Counted from the stretch's first letter, positions 9,233-18,346 are shown. The stretch is 64,000 nucleotides of DNA from Acidovorax sp. NO-1 (GCF_000238595.1 NZ_AGTS01000075.1:1-64000); one strand, 5' to 3'. A program made the numbers and translations. The notes: a model not told the origin generated them from the letters alone.

Positions 9233-9478
9233 ATGCATGCTTGGCAACTACAAGACGCCAAAAGCCGCTTTAGCGAACTGGTGGAGTGCGCACTGAATGA
9301 AGGCCCCCAACTGGTTACCCGGCGTGGCAACGACGCCGTGGTGCTGATGGCCGCGCCCGAGTACCGGCGGCTGGCGGGCGAGGATGCACTGGTGTCCCTG
9401 CTGTTGCAGGCGCCACGTGGGGAGCCGCTGGATACGGCACGGTCAGCCGAACCCATTCGCACGTTGGCGCTGGAGTGA
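9233..9478 (+). CDS. Phd/YefM-type antitoxin
   Basis: 81 residues, ATG at 9233 with AAAGGAG 6 bp upstream. An upstream in-frame start would include the promoter. The N-terminus (WQLQDAKSRFSELVECA, then GPQLVTRRGNDAVVLM) is the DNA-binding Phd fold of the prevent-host-death family; the C-terminal tail is presumably the toxin-wrapping part. The PIN toxin gene begins 6 bp after its stop. It should neutralise that toxin and repress the operon. Confidence 0.88.
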   Translation: MHAWQLQDAKSRFSELVECALNEGPQLVTRRGNDAVVLMAAPEYRRLAGEDALVSLLLQAPRGEPLDTARSAEPIRTLALE

Positions 9479-9484
9479 TCTGAA

Positions 9485-9919
9485 GTGAAGTACCTGCTGG
9501 ACACTTGCCTGCTGTCTGAATTGGTGCGGCCCGCGCCCAATCCCGCAGTGCTGGAGTGGATGGGCGCGCGCACGTCTGCCGACCTGTTTGTCTCAGCTCT
9601 GACACTGGCCGAGCTGGAGCGGGGCATTGTGCGACTGTCGCCTTCGCGCCGCCAGAGCGAACTGGCCACTTGGCTCGCCAGTGTGCAGGCGGGGTTTGGG
9701 CAGCGGACTCTGGCCTTCACACGGGATACGGCCGGATATTGGGCGCGCCTGTGCGCGCAGGCCGAGGCAGCGGGCAAGCCGATGGCGGCTTTCGACTCGC
9801 TGATTGCCGCGACGGCGCTGGAGCATGGCCTGGCCGTGGTCACGCGCAACGTGAGCGACTTTGCCAGCGCACCCGTGGTGCTGATCAATCCTTGGGACAT
9901 GGCACCCGGCGCACAATAG
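9485..9919 (+). CDS. PIN-domain ribonuclease toxin (FitB/VapC type)
   Basis: 144 residues starting GTG at 9485. The PIN acidic residues are visible: D6 in YLLDTCLLSE, E in TLAELERG, D in AAFDSLIAATA and the terminal VTRNVSDF. The closest style is FitB of FitAB. It should cleave RNA when freed from the upstream Phd-type antitoxin. Spacing of 6 bp implies one operon. This is a conventional type II system and is separate from the larger PIN protein at 24348. Confidence 0.88.
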   Translation: MKYLLDTCLLSELVRPAPNPAVLEWMGARTSADLFVSALTLAELERGIVRLSPSRRQSELATWLASVQAGFGQRTLAFTRDTAGYWARLCAQAEAAGKPMAAFDSLIAATALEHGLAVVTRNVSDFASAPVVLINPWDMAPGAQ

Positions 9920-9952
9920 GCCCCTTCGCGAGCGGGCACACTCGCCGCGAAA

Positions 9953-10015
9953 TTACTGGCCAAATTGGCCTCTAGCGCTTGATATACAAGCGCTATCAGC
10001 TATCAATTTCAGAGT
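9953..10015 (-). repeat. Palindromic repeat, copy R2
   Basis: Reverse orientation. Core TAGCGCTTG at 9973-9981 against CAAGCGCTA at 9987-9995, with GGCC to the left and AGCTATCAATT to the right. It fills the space between the toxin gene and recQ and ends about 7 bp before the recQ start codon. Confidence 0.8.
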
Positions 10016-10021
10016 ATTTGC

Positions 10022-11917
10022 TTGTCTTCCCGCCTGTCCCCCGCTTTGTCTCCCGCCCACACCGTCCTGCAGGACGTCTTCGGCTACGAACAGTTCCGCG
10101 GCCCGCAGCAAGCGATCGTCGAGCATGTGATTGGCGGCGGCGACGCCCTGGTGCTCATGCCCACGGGCGGCGGCAAGAGCCTGTGCTACCAGGTGCCGGC
10201 CATCGTGCGCCAGCAGCAGGGGCGTGGAGTGACCATCGTGGTGTCGCCGCTGATTGCGCTGATGCACGACCAGGTGGGGGCACTGCACGAGGCGGGGGTT
10301 TCTGCCGCGTTTCTCAACTCCACGCTGAGTTTTGACGAAGCGCAGGACGTGGAGCTGCGACTGCAGACCGGCGACATCACGCTGCTGTACGCTGCGCCCG
10401 AGCGGCTGAACACGCCGCGGTTCCTGGGCCTGCTCGACAGCCTGTACCAGGGCGGGCACCTGTCGCTGTTTGCCATCGACGAGGCGCATTGCGTAAGCCA
10501 GTGGGGCCACGATTTTCGCCCCGAATACCGCGCGCTCACGGTGCTGCACGAGCGGTATGCGGGCGTGCCGCGCATTGCGCTCACCGCCACGGCCGACGAC
10601 CTCACACGCGCCGACATCATCGAGCGGTTGCAGCTGGAAGACGCGCGCCTGTTCATCAGCAGCTTTGACCGGCCCAACATCCGCTACCGCATTGAGGAAA
10701 AGAAGGACGTCACCACGCAGCTGCTGCGCTTCATCGAACGCGAGCATGCGGGCGAGGCGGGCGTGGTGTATTGCCAGTCCAGGAAGCGCGTGGAAGAGCT
10801 GGCCGCCACGCTGTGCGACGCGGGCATCACGGCCCTGCCCTACCACGCGGGTCTGGACACGAAAGTGCGTCAGAAGAACCAGGATCGCTTCCTGCGCGAG
10901 GAAGGCATCGTGATGGTGGCCACCATCGCGTTCGGCATGGGCATCGACAAGCCCGACGTGCGCTTTGTGGCCCATGTGGACATGCCCAAGAACATCGAGG
11001 GCTACTACCAGGAGACGGGCCGCGCGGGCCGCGACGGGCTGAACGCCGATGCCTGGATGGCCTATGGCCTGAACGACGTGGTCAACCAGCGCCGCATGAT
11101 CGACGAGAGCCCGGCGGGCGAGGAGTTCAAGCAGGCGCTGCGCGGCAAGCTGGATGCGTTGCTGGCGCTGGCCGAAGCCACCGACTGCCGCCGCGTGCGG
11201 CTGCTGGCGTATTTTGGCGAGCAGTCCACACCCTGCGGCAACTGCGACAACTGCCTGAACCCGCCTGCGGTGTGGGACGCCACGGATGCGGCACGCAAGC
11301 TGCTCTCCACCATCTACCGCGTGAACCAGGCCAGCGGCATCAGCTTTGGCACGGGGCACATCATGGACATCCTGCGCGGCAAGAAGACCGAGAAGGTCGC
11401 GCAGTTTGGGCACGAAAAAATCTCCACCTTCGGCATCGGCGCGGACCTGACCGAGCCCCAGCTGCGCGGCGTGCTGCGCCAGCTGATCGCCACGGGCGCC
11501 CTGGGCCTGCAGAAGGTGATGCTGGACAGCGGCCACAGCTTTGACACCCTGTGCCTCACCGAAGGCTCGCGCGCCGTGCTCAAGGGCGAGGTGCCGGTGC
11601 AGTTACGCGAATCCACCGCCGCCGCACCGGCCAAGCGCACGCGCACCCGCAAGGGCACGGGCAGCGCCCCCCCGGCCGCCGCCGCCAACCTGGGGCCTGA
11701 TGCGCAGGTGCGCTTCATCAACCTCAAGGCCTGGCGCGCCGAGGTGGCCAAGGAGCACAACCTGCCCGCCTACGTCATTTTTCACGACGCCACGCTGGCC
11801 GCGATTGCCGAGCGCAACCCGGCCACGCTCGACGACCTGCAGGGCATCAGCGGGATGGGGGCGAAGAAGCTGGAGGCCTATGGGGCCGAGGTGCTGCGGG
11901 TGGTGGGCGCGGGCTGA
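10022..11917 (+). CDS. recQ: ATP-dependent DNA helicase RecQ
   Basis: About 631 residues. 3'-5' DNA helicase acting in recombination and fork repair. Walker [17 protein letters not shown] box [18 protein letters not shown], motif [12 protein letters not shown], the RQC zinc cysteines (C, then CGNCDNC) and a C-terminal HRDC domain (LPAYVIFHD to [13 protein letters not shown]) are all present. No ATG lies before the conserved region; TTG at 10022 is the most likely start, with another TTG at 10046. No strong ribosome site is seen, and the sequence just upstream is the end of a palindromic repeat. An Ala/Pro/Thr linker separates RQC from HRDC. Confidence 0.95.
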   Translation: MSSRLSPALSPAHTVLQDVFGYEQFRGPQQAIVEHVIGGGDALVLMPTGGGKSLCYQVPAIVRQQQGRGVTIVVSPLIALMHDQVGALHEAGVSAAFLNSTLSFDEAQDVELRLQTGDITLLYAAPERLNTPRFLGLLDSLYQGGHLSLFAIDEAHCVSQWGHDFRPEYRALTVLHERYAGVPRIALTATADDLTRADIIERLQLEDARLFISSFDRPNIRYRIEEKKDVTTQLLRFIEREHAGEAGVVYCQSRKRVEELAATLCDAGITALPYHAGLDTKVRQKNQDRFLREEGIVMVATIAFGMGIDKPDVRFVAHVDMPKNIEGYYQETGRAGRDGLNADAWMAYGLNDVVNQRRMIDESPAGEEFKQALRGKLDALLALAEATDCRRVRLLAYFGEQSTPCGNCDNCLNPPAVWDATDAARKLLSTIYRVNQASGISFGTGHIMDILRGKKTEKVAQFGHEKISTFGIGADLTEPQLRGVLRQLIATGALGLQKVMLDSGHSFDTLCLTEGSRAVLKGEVPVQLRESTAAAPAKRTRTRKGTGSAPPAAAANLGPDAQVRFINLKAWRAEVAKEHNLPAYVIFHDATLAAIAERNPATLDDLQGISGMGAKKLEAYGAEVLRVVGAG

Positions 11918-11931
11918 GGGCTTGCCCGACC

Positions 11932-13284
11932 TCAGCCGTGCAGGGCCGCCAGGGTGGCAGCATGGGCCTGTGCAATAGCCCGGAACTCTTCGGATACCCG
12001 GCCCTCACTGGCCACGGCACGCCAGAAAGCCCCTGCCAGCGCGCAGGCCTGCGGCCACACGTCGATCGTGGCCGCTGTGGGCGCCTTCTTGTGGAGGCCC
12101 AGGTCCTGCGGCACCAGTTCGCCCGCGATGGGCATGTAGAGCATGGGCAGCATGTCGTAGGTGGGGGACAGGCGCCAATCGTCGTCCACCAGCACCAGCG
12201 AGATATTGCCGTAGTGCCGGTCGGTGTTGCCGATCAGCACGCCGTAGGCCTCCAGCAGGCGCAGGGCGCGGGCGTCGTTGGCGGTCAGCAGGCCGCGGGC
12301 CTGCATGCGCTGCGCTGTGGCGGCCCAGTGGTCCATTTCGCCGACGTACTGCGCGTCATAGACCATCAGCGACACCATGCCGATGCGCCCGGGCGGTGCG
12401 CCCGCGGGGCCGCCTTGCCAGGGCGAGCAGCGGTCAAAGCGCTGGGATTCGAGAAAGACCCGGCCGTCGCGCACAAAGGCTTCGGTGTGCGCGGCGGGCA
12501 GGCCGGCCTGCGCCAGTACCTGCAGGGCCAGGTGCTCGCACAGCAGCAAGTCGCGCGTGCGCTGGTCGGCCGGGCTCACGCCTGCACTCGAAAACTTCAC
12601 GATCACGCTGCGCCCTGCGGTCACGCAGCAAAACTTGGGCTGCTCGCCCCCGGCGGATGAGCCCGGCAGCTGCCCCTGCAAAGCGCTGCGGGCCAGCGCA
12701 GGGTAGTCATCGGCCGAGGCGGCGCGCGCCAGGCGCGGGCCCAGCGCATGAAAGCGCGCCAGCGATGCCTGGCCCACCAGCAGGTTGCCCGGCAGGTCTT
12801 CGCCGCGCAGGGCCAGGGCGCGCAGCACGTCGTCGTCGGACCAGTGGCGCGGGTCCGTGTTCAGCGAGAGGTCGGGGTGCAGCTGCGCGAAGTTGCGGCC
12901 CATGAAGCCCTGGGGCCGCATGTCGGCCAGAAACCAGGGCAGGCTGTCGTGGCGCTCGCTCACGCCATCCTCCTCGTCCACCCAGTAGGCACCGCCCGCC
13001 AGGGGCACCATGCGGCCAAACGGCTGGGGTACGCCCTCCGTGTTGACCCGCAGGATGGGGATGTCGTCACCCACCTCGCCCACCGCGCGCGGCAGCAGGT
13101 AGCGCTGCGAGCGCGCCGCGCCCACCTTGCGCACCTGGCCCGCACGCACCAGCGGCATGAGGGCCCGCGACACCGTGGGCTGGCTCACGCCCAGGGCGGT
13201 GACCAGCTCGGCGCTGGTGGCGACACCGCCCTGGCGGCGCAGGGCCCGAAGGAGGTTCTCAGCGTGTGGGGAGGGACGGCTCAT
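11932..13284 (-). CDS. yjjJ: HipA-like kinase with fused HTH (YjjJ/HipH type)
   Basis: 450 residues. Residues 1-65 form a winged helix (GVSQPTVSRALMPLVRAGQV). The rest is a HipA-fold kinase: the ATP-loop-like GSSAGGEQPKF, the catalytic-loop aspartate in LIGNTDRHYGN and the metal site in SPTYDMLP. In two-gene HipBA the DNA-binding partner is separate; YjjJ-type proteins carry a helix-turn-helix in the same chain, as here, and no hipB lies nearby. E. coli YjjJ can be toxic when overproduced. ATG at 13284. Two direct repeats TGAATAGATA stand just upstream and may be its own operator. Confidence 0.88.
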   Translation of the reverse strand: MSRPSPHAENLLRALRRQGGVATSAELVTALGVSQPTVSRALMPLVRAGQVRKVGAARSQRYLLPRAVGEVGDDIPILRVNTEGVPQPFGRMVPLAGGAYWVDEEDGVSERHDSLPWFLADMRPQGFMGRNFAQLHPDLSLNTDPRHWSDDDVLRALALRGEDLPGNLLVGQASLARFHALGPRLARAASADDYPALARSALQGQLPGSSAGGEQPKFCCVTAGRSVIVKFSSAGVSPADQRTRDLLLCEHLALQVLAQAGLPAAHTEAFVRDGRVFLESQRFDRCSPWQGGPAGAPPGRIGMVSLMVYDAQYVGEMDHWAATAQRMQARGLLTANDARALRLLEAYGVLIGNTDRHYGNISLVLVDDDWRLSPTYDMLPMLYMPIAGELVPQDLGLHKKAPTAATIDVWPQACALAGAFWRAVASEGRVSEEFRAIAQAHAATLAALHG

Positions 13285-13295
13285 GAATCATTATA

Positions 13296-13350
13296 TGAAT
13301 AGATAAATTTACCAGGTATTCCTTTGTGGGTGGGAGTTTTTGAATAGATA
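13296..13350. promoter_or_regulatory. Direct repeats upstream of the HipA-like gene
   Basis: TGAATAGATA occurs at 13296-13305 and again at 13341-13350, 45 bp apart, in an AT-rich stretch between the HipA-like gene start and the 3' end of the decarboxylase gene. They are candidate sites for the fused HTH domain; no experimental precedent is claimed. Confidence 0.4.
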
Positions 13351-13367
13351 TTGCCGACTGTTTACGG

Positions 13368-15022
13368 TCAACCCGCTGTCGCCCGTGCCCGCAAGGCCCG
13401 GATGCCCTCGGAAAACCGCCGCAGCGTGGGCGTGCTGTCACCCGGCGGCACCATCAGCTCGATGAGCTGGAAGCGCCCGCGCTCGGCAAAGGCTGCGTCC
13501 AGCGCCGCCTTGAACTGGGCGCGGGTGTGTACGCGGTGGCCTCGCCCGCCCAGCGCATCGGCCGCCTGGGCCAGGTGCCAGTCGCCCAGGGCGGCGCAGC
13601 GCGATTCGGTCTGGAACGCGCGGATCATCTCCCAGGTCTGGTTGTTGAGCACGATGGCGATGGGGTCTAGCCCCAGGCGCGGGCAGTTGCCCAGCTCCCA
13701 GCCCGTCATCTGGAAGGCGCCGTCGCCCACCAGAATCAGGCTGCGCTGGCCCGTGGCCACCTGGGCGCCAATGCCGGCCGGCACGCCAAAGCCCATCGAC
13801 GCGTAGTAGCCCGGCGCCACCAGAGGCGTGGGCAGCAGCTCCATGGCGGCGAAGAGGCAGTCGCCGATGTCGGCCACGATGTTCATGGGGCCGTGGGTGC
13901 GGATGCGGTCGTTGAGGGCGCGGCTCAGGTCGGCGGCGCACACAGGGGTGTCGTCGGCCACCAGGCCGTCGGGGTAGGCGGGCGGGGGGGCAGCGTGCGC
14001 AGGGCCTGGCTGCCCGCGGCCGGGGCGCGCGCCAGCAGGGCCTCTACCAGCGCGGCCAGGGGGATGTCCTGGTACAGGTGGTGGCCTACGCGTGCCTCGC
14101 GGTGCGCGGCAATGAGCGCGCGACGGAAGTCCATGCGCTGGGCGCTCACACCAAAGTTGCTGTCCGACAGGATGGCGCCCAGCATCACGGGCAGGTCGGA
14201 GTCGTCCAGCAGCGCGCTGGTCTCCGGTGCGCCCGCCACGCCCAGGTAGGTGCCGTGGAAGGGCACGCCGGCATGCCCCGCATCCTCGGCCAGCAGGCCC
14301 CGGCCCATGAAGGTGGTGAGCACGGGCAGCTGAAGGCGGCGCGCGAGTTCGGCCACGCGGGCTTCCAGGCCAAAGCGGCGCACCTCCACGTCCACCACCA
14401 GCACGGGGCGCCGGGCCGCCTGGATGCGGGCCATCCATTCGTCGGCGCATTCGGCCACGGCGGCTGCGTTGAACGGGCTGGGGGGCAGCACCGGCACCTC
14501 GGCCATGGGGTGCAGCGTCATGTCGCGCGGCACCTCGATGAGCACGGGCTGCGAGTATTCGCGGCAGCTGCGCAGCACGCGGGCAAGGTCGGCTGGCGCG
14601 GTGGCGGGGTCGGACAGGCGCACTTGGTCGCAGGTGATCTCGCGGAAGATGCGCCACTGCGAATCGACATGGCGCACCTGGTGGTGCAGCACCAGGCCCG
14701 AGTGCGCCTCGACCTCGCCGGGGCAGCCGGCCAGCACCACCAGCGGCGAGCGCTCGGCATAGGCCCCCGCCACCGCGTTGACCACGTTGAGCGCGCCCGC
14801 GCCGTAGGTGACGGCCACCACGCCCAGCCCGCAGTGCATGCGCGCGGCGGCATCGGCGGCAAAACCCAGCGAGGGTTCGTGGCTGAGCGTGACCAGGGAC
14901 AGGATGCCGCTTTCCTCGATTTGCTTGAACAGGGGCAGGATGAAGTCGCCGGGGATGCCGAAAATTTCGCGCGCGCCGTGGGTTTTGAGCGCTTGCAGCA
15001 GCTGGAGGCCGAGGGGGTTCAT
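13368..15022 (-). pseudogene. ppdC: Phenylpyruvate (indolepyruvate) decarboxylase gene with frameshift
   Basis: TPP-dependent decarboxylase of about 550 residues read from two frames. From ATG at 15022 it opens MNPLGLQLLQALKTHGAREIF, then FGIPGDF, SHEPSLGFAADAAAR with the catalytic Glu, and VEVRRFGLEA, all typical of the Azospirillum-type enzyme making aryl acetaldehydes on the indole- or phenylacetate route. The frame breaks at a run of seven C (minus strand, about 13985-13991); one extra C would join it to AYPDGLVADD, IGDCLFAAME and the TPP site GDGAFQMTGWELGNC in the next frame. The stop is at 13368. Both halves keep normal codon use, so this is either a recent inactivation, a phase-variable tract or a homopolymer sequencing error. 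Confidence 0.75.
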
Positions 15023-15199
15023 GGAGGATTTCCTTGCTTGGTGGTGCCTGTGGGGCGATGGCAAGGATGGTCCATGCTGGTAGCGGAAATCACCTCTGAT
15101 GCGCATCAAAGCGTGTGCAACAACCGAAGTATTTGCAGATTCATTTCATGCAGGCCATTGCAACGCAGGAAATCTGCGCCCGGCGCTCACACCCGGCGC

Positions 15200-15937
15200 T
15201 TACACCCGGCGCAAGGTGAATCCGGAAAACAGCGCGGCCAGTTGCTGCTGGTGTGCGGGCGTAAGCGCCCAGGCCGGGGCGTCAAGCACGCGGCATTCCT
15301 GCAGCGCCCAATGCCGCACCCCGCGCGCGGCCAGGGCCTGGGCCAGTTCCAGCAGTTCGTCCACACCAAACAGGCCCGCGTGCCAGGTGGTGCGGCATTC
15401 GTGGTCGATGCCATGGGCCAGCATGGCATCGAGCGCGGCCCAGGCGCGCGCGCCGCTGCCGTGGGTGGCGGTGATGGCGTCGTAGCGCTGCGGCAGGGCC
15501 TTGATGTCCAGCCCCACCCAGTGGAGGCGCGGCAGCAGTGCCGCCAGCCGCCCGGGGTACATGCCGCCGGTGTGCAACGCAGTCTGCAGGCCCAGTGCGC
15601 GCACGGCGTCCACCGCAGCGGGCAGCGCGGCCTGCAGCGTCGGCTCGCCGCCCGAAAACACCACGCCATCGAGCAGGCCCCGGCGGCTGTGCAAAAACTG
15701 CAGCGCCTGGTTCCACGGCAACGCGGGAGGCGTGGTGGCGTCCAGCAGCCCGGGGTTGTGGCAATACCCGCAGCGCCAGGGGCACCCCTGGCAATAGAAA
15801 ACGGCCGCGAGGCGGCCGGGGAAATCGATGGTGGTCAGCGGTGTCATGCCGCCCAGGCGCAGGGCGGCGGCACTAGGCTCAGCAGCCGTTGCGGCTGGAG
15901 CCACGGTGCGTTTCGGCGAAGAAGCGGCGTTCGGCAT
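15200..15937 (-). CDS. nrdG: Anaerobic ribonucleotide reductase activating enzyme NrdG
   Basis: 245 residues. Radical-SAM enzyme that installs the glycyl radical on class III ribonucleotide reductase. The cluster motif CPWRCGYC (Cx3Cx2C) lies at about residues 52-59, and SGGEPTLQ follows for SAM binding. ATG at 15937 overlaps the upstream small glycyl-radical gene by 59 bp and has AGGG nearby, suggesting translational coupling; the first 30 residues are poorly conserved and an internal start at 15847 is possible. Confidence 0.92.
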   Translation of the reverse strand: MPNAASSPKRTVAPAATAAEPSAAALRLGGMTPLTTIDFPGRLAAVFYCQGCPWRCGYCHNPGLLDATTPPALPWNQALQFLHSRRGLLDGVVFSGGEPTLQAALPAAVDAVRALGLQTALHTGGMYPGRLAALLPRLHWVGLDIKALPQRYDAITATHGSGARAWAALDAMLAHGIDHECRTTWHAGLFGVDELLELAQALAARGVRHWALQECRVLDAPAWALTPAHQQQLAALFSGFTLRRV

Positions 15938-16091
15938 GTTCGCCCTGTTTGCCGGTGTTGAAGCTGGCCACGGGGCGGTGGTAGCCCATCACGCGGGTCC
16001 AGACCTCGCAGGGCTGGCGCTCGTCGTCGGTGAGCTGCACGGCGGCGGCGCTGGAGATGGCGGTGTGTTCGGTGGCGGAGAAATGGCTCAT
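15879..16091 (-). CDS. Separate glycyl-radical domain of anaerobic ribonucleotide reductase
   Basis: 70 residues, ATG at 16091 with AAAGGA 9 bp upstream. The sequence EVWTRVMGYHRPVASFN followed by GKQGEHAERRFF is the glycyl-radical C-terminus of NrdD (RVxGY motif with the radical Gly), which in most bacteria is the last 30 or so residues of one long NrdD chain. Here the main NrdD gene stops about 100 bp upstream, after its zinc site, and this short gene supplies the radical segment. It should assemble on NrdD much as the spare glycyl-radical protein YfiD docks on pyruvate formate-lyase. It sits between nrdD and nrdG, overlapping the latter. Confidence 0.85.
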   Translation of the reverse strand: MSHFSATEHTAISSAAAVQLTDDERQPCEVWTRVMGYHRPVASFNTGKQGEHAERRFFAETHRGSSRNGC

Positions 16092-16125
16092 GCCGGGGTC
16101 CTTTCGGGGGTGGAGGAAATGGTTT

Positions 16126-16190
16126 GCTTCTGTTTTGATAGCTGCTTGCGCTTGACCATCAAGCGCCAGGGCCACTTTTGCTCAAAATCT
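16126..16190 (+). repeat. Palindromic repeat, copy R3, between the nrdD parts
   Basis: Forward orientation: GCTTCTGTTTTGATAGCTG, then TTGCGCTTGA-CCA-TCAAGCGCCA, then a GGCCAC and CTCAAAAT tail. The nrdD stop codon (TAG on the minus strand, 16191-16189) lies on its edge. Its first 26 bases differ by one base from the copy inside aacS. Confidence 0.85.
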
Positions 16191-18207
16191 AGGCGACCAG
16201 ACGCCGCCGCTTGGCGTCCAGCCGCTCTTCGTCGCAGCGCGGGCAGAACGGGTGCTCGCCCGCCAGGTAGCCGTGTGTGGGGCAGATCGAGAACGTGGGC
16301 GTGACGGTGATGTAGGGCAGGCGAAAGCGCGTGAGCGCGCGCCGCACCAGATCGCGGCAGGCCGCACCGCTGGACAAGCGCTCGCCCATGTACAGATGCA
16401 GCACGGTACCGCCGGTGTATTTGGATTGCAGCGCCTCCTGCCGCATCAGGGCCTCGAACGGGTCGTCGGTGAAGCCGACAGGCAGCTGCGAGGAGTTGGT
16501 GTAGTAGGGCTGCTGCTCCGTGCCGGCCTGCAGGATGCCGGGCCAGCGCTTTTTGTCTTCCTTGGCAAAGCGGTAGGTGGTGCCTTCGGCGGGCGTGGCC
16601 TCCAGGTTGTAGAGGTGGCCGGTTTCCTCCTGAAAGGCCGTCATGCGCTCGCGCACGTGGTCGAGCAGGCGCACGGCAAACGCATGGCCCCAGTCGCTGG
16701 TGATGTCGTGCTGGTCCGCCGTGAAGTTGCGCACCATCTCGTTGATGCCGTTCACGCCCAGCGTGCTGAAGTGGTTGCGCAAGGTGCCCAGGTAGCGCTT
16801 GGTATAGGGGAACAGGCCCTGGTCCATGAGGCGCTGGATGAGCTTGCGTTTGGTCTCCAGGCTTTGTTTGCCCAGTTCCATCAGGCGGTCGAGCGCGGCG
16901 AGCAGGCCTGCTTCATCACCCGCATGCAGGTAGCCCAGCCGCGCGCAGTTGATCGTCACCACGCCCAGGCTGCCGGTCTGCTCGGCGCTGCCGAACAGGC
17001 CGTTGCCACGCTTGAGCAATTCACGCAAATCCAGCTGCAGGCGGCAGCACATGGAGCGCACCATGTTGGGCTCCAGCTCGGAGTTGATGAAGTTCTGGAA
17101 GTACGGCAGACCGTACTTGGCGGTCATGTCGAACAGCAGCTGCGCGTTCTCGCTCTCCCAGGGGAAGTCCTTGGTGATGTTGTAGGTGGGGATGGGGAAG
17201 GTGAACACGCGGCCCTTGGCATCGCCCGTGGTCATCACGTCGATATAGGCGCGGTTGATAAGGTCCATCTCGGCCTGCAGGTCGCCGTATGCGAAGGGCA
17301 TCTCTTTGCCAGCGATCACGGGCACCTGCTCGCGCAGGTCCTCGGGACAGGTCCAGTCGAAGGTGAGGTTGGTGAACGGCGTCTGCGTGCCCCAGCGCGA
17401 GGGCACGTTGAGGTTGTAGACCAGCTCCTGGATGCACTGGCGCACGGCGGCGTAGTCCATGGCATCGATGCGCACAAACGGTGCCATGTAGGTGTCGAAC
17501 GACGAGAACGCCTGCGCGCCCGCCCACTCGTTCTGCAGCGTGCCCAGAAAGTTCACGATCTGCCCCACGGCCGAACTCATGTGCTTGGGCGGCCCCGCCT
17601 CCACCTTGCCGGGCACGCCGTTCAGGCCCTCGTGCAGCAGCGTGCGCAGCGACCAACCCGCGCAGTAGCCGCTGAGCATGTCGAGGTCGTGGATGTGCAG
17701 GTCGCCGCTCCTGTGCGCATCGCCGATCTCGGGCGTGTACACGTGCGACAGCCAGTAGTTGGCCGTGACCTTGCCCGCGACGTTCAGGATCAGCCCGCCC
17801 AGCGAATAGCCCTGGTTGGCGTTGGCATTCACGCGCCAGTCGGCGCGCGTGAGGTATTCGTTGATGGAGCTTTCCACATCGACCAGCGTCTGCTTGTCCG
17901 CACGCAGCGTGGCGTGCTGCTCGCGGTAGACGATGTAGGCACGCGCGGTGGCCAGGTGGTTGGCGGCGATCAGCGTCTGCTCGGCCACGTCCTGGATCTG
18001 CTCGATGGTGGGCGCCTGGCCGTGGAAGCGGTGGATGAGCACCTTGGTGACCTGGGCGGTTAGCAATGCCGCTTCGTCGGCGCCGTATTCACCCGAGGCC
18101 TGCCCGGCGCTGGCCAGCGCGGCGCGGATGCGTTCGGCATCAAACGGAACGCGCTGGCCGCTGCGCAAAACGACTTCGCGGGGCAAGGTGGCAAGGGTGG
18201 ACGCCAT
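16189..18207 (-). CDS. nrdD: Anaerobic (class III) ribonucleoside-triphosphate reductase, main chain lacking the glycyl-radical segment
   Basis: 672 residues. Reduces ribonucleotides without oxygen. An ATP-cone occupies about residues 10-100 (VLRSGQRVPFDAERIR). The catalytic barrel follows with GGLILNVAGKVTANYWLSHV and the active-site cysteine loop VRSMCCRLQLD. The C-terminus carries the zinc site CPTHGYLAGEHPFCPRC, then stops at RRLVA without the RVxGY radical motif, which is encoded separately at 15879-16091. ATG at 18207 is chosen because the upstream GTG at 18243 falls in a NrdR box. Two NrdR boxes precede it. A palindromic repeat touches its stop codon. Confidence 0.93.
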   Translation of the reverse strand: MASTLATLPREVVLRSGQRVPFDAERIRAALASAGQASGEYGADEAALLTAQVTKVLIHRFHGQAPTIEQIQDVAEQTLIAANHLATARAYIVYREQHATLRADKQTLVDVESSINEYLTRADWRVNANANQGYSLGGLILNVAGKVTANYWLSHVYTPEIGDAHRSGDLHIHDLDMLSGYCAGWSLRTLLHEGLNGVPGKVEAGPPKHMSSAVGQIVNFLGTLQNEWAGAQAFSSFDTYMAPFVRIDAMDYAAVRQCIQELVYNLNVPSRWGTQTPFTNLTFDWTCPEDLREQVPVIAGKEMPFAYGDLQAEMDLINRAYIDVMTTGDAKGRVFTFPIPTYNITKDFPWESENAQLLFDMTAKYGLPYFQNFINSELEPNMVRSMCCRLQLDLRELLKRGNGLFGSAEQTGSLGVVTINCARLGYLHAGDEAGLLAALDRLMELGKQSLETKRKLIQRLMDQGLFPYTKRYLGTLRNHFSTLGVNGINEMVRNFTADQHDITSDWGHAFAVRLLDHVRERMTAFQEETGHLYNLEATPAEGTTYRFAKEDKKRWPGILQAGTEQQPYYTNSSQLPVGFTDDPFEALMRQEALQSKYTGGTVLHLYMGERLSSGAACRDLVRRALTRFRLPYITVTPTFSICPTHGYLAGEHPFCPRCDEERLDAKRRRLVA

Positions 18208-18239
18208 GGGTTCGACCAATCTGTGGAACGGGTTAAAAA

Positions 18240-18287
18240 ACACTACCTATGGTGTCTACGATACCCATCAAACACTATAGGTAGTTT
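18240..18287 (-). promoter_or_regulatory. Two NrdR boxes upstream of nrdD
   Basis: ACACTACCTATGGTGT at 18240-18255 and ACACTATAGGTAGTTT at 18272-18287 both match the 16 bp palindromic NrdR consensus (ACACTATATATAGTGT style). Their starts are 32 bp apart, three helical turns, the spacing usual for paired NrdR sites. They should let the dATP/ATP-sensing repressor NrdR control the anaerobic reductase operon. Confidence 0.85.
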
Positions 18288-18319
18288 GATTCAACACAAT
18301 TGGGGCGGTAAGCAGGGGT

Positions 18320-18346
18320 AAAAAAATGCCGGCACAGGGACCGGCA
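18320..18346 (-). terminator. Terminator after the hemerythrin gene
   Basis: On the minus strand GCCGG-TCCCTGTG-CCGGC is followed by AT7. It lies 80 bp beyond the hemerythrin stop and separates the norB operon from the nrdD promoter. Confidence 0.75.

Noticed and set aside
9233-9919. Phd/PIN pair as part of the novel PIN system
   Set aside because: Standard two-gene type II toxin-antitoxin arrangement; the proteins are unlike the 24348 PIN protein and lie 13 kb away.
14078-15961. 627-residue plus-strand frame opposite the decarboxylase and nrdG genes
   Set aside because: It crosses two recognisable minus-strand genes and has shadow composition.
16252-18063. 603-residue plus-strand frame opposite nrdD
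   Set aside because: Antisense to a certain gene; no conserved motif.
18285-18310. FNR/ANR box upstream of nrdD
   Set aside because: TTGATTCAACACAA keeps only one good half-site; the NrdR boxes explain regulation better.
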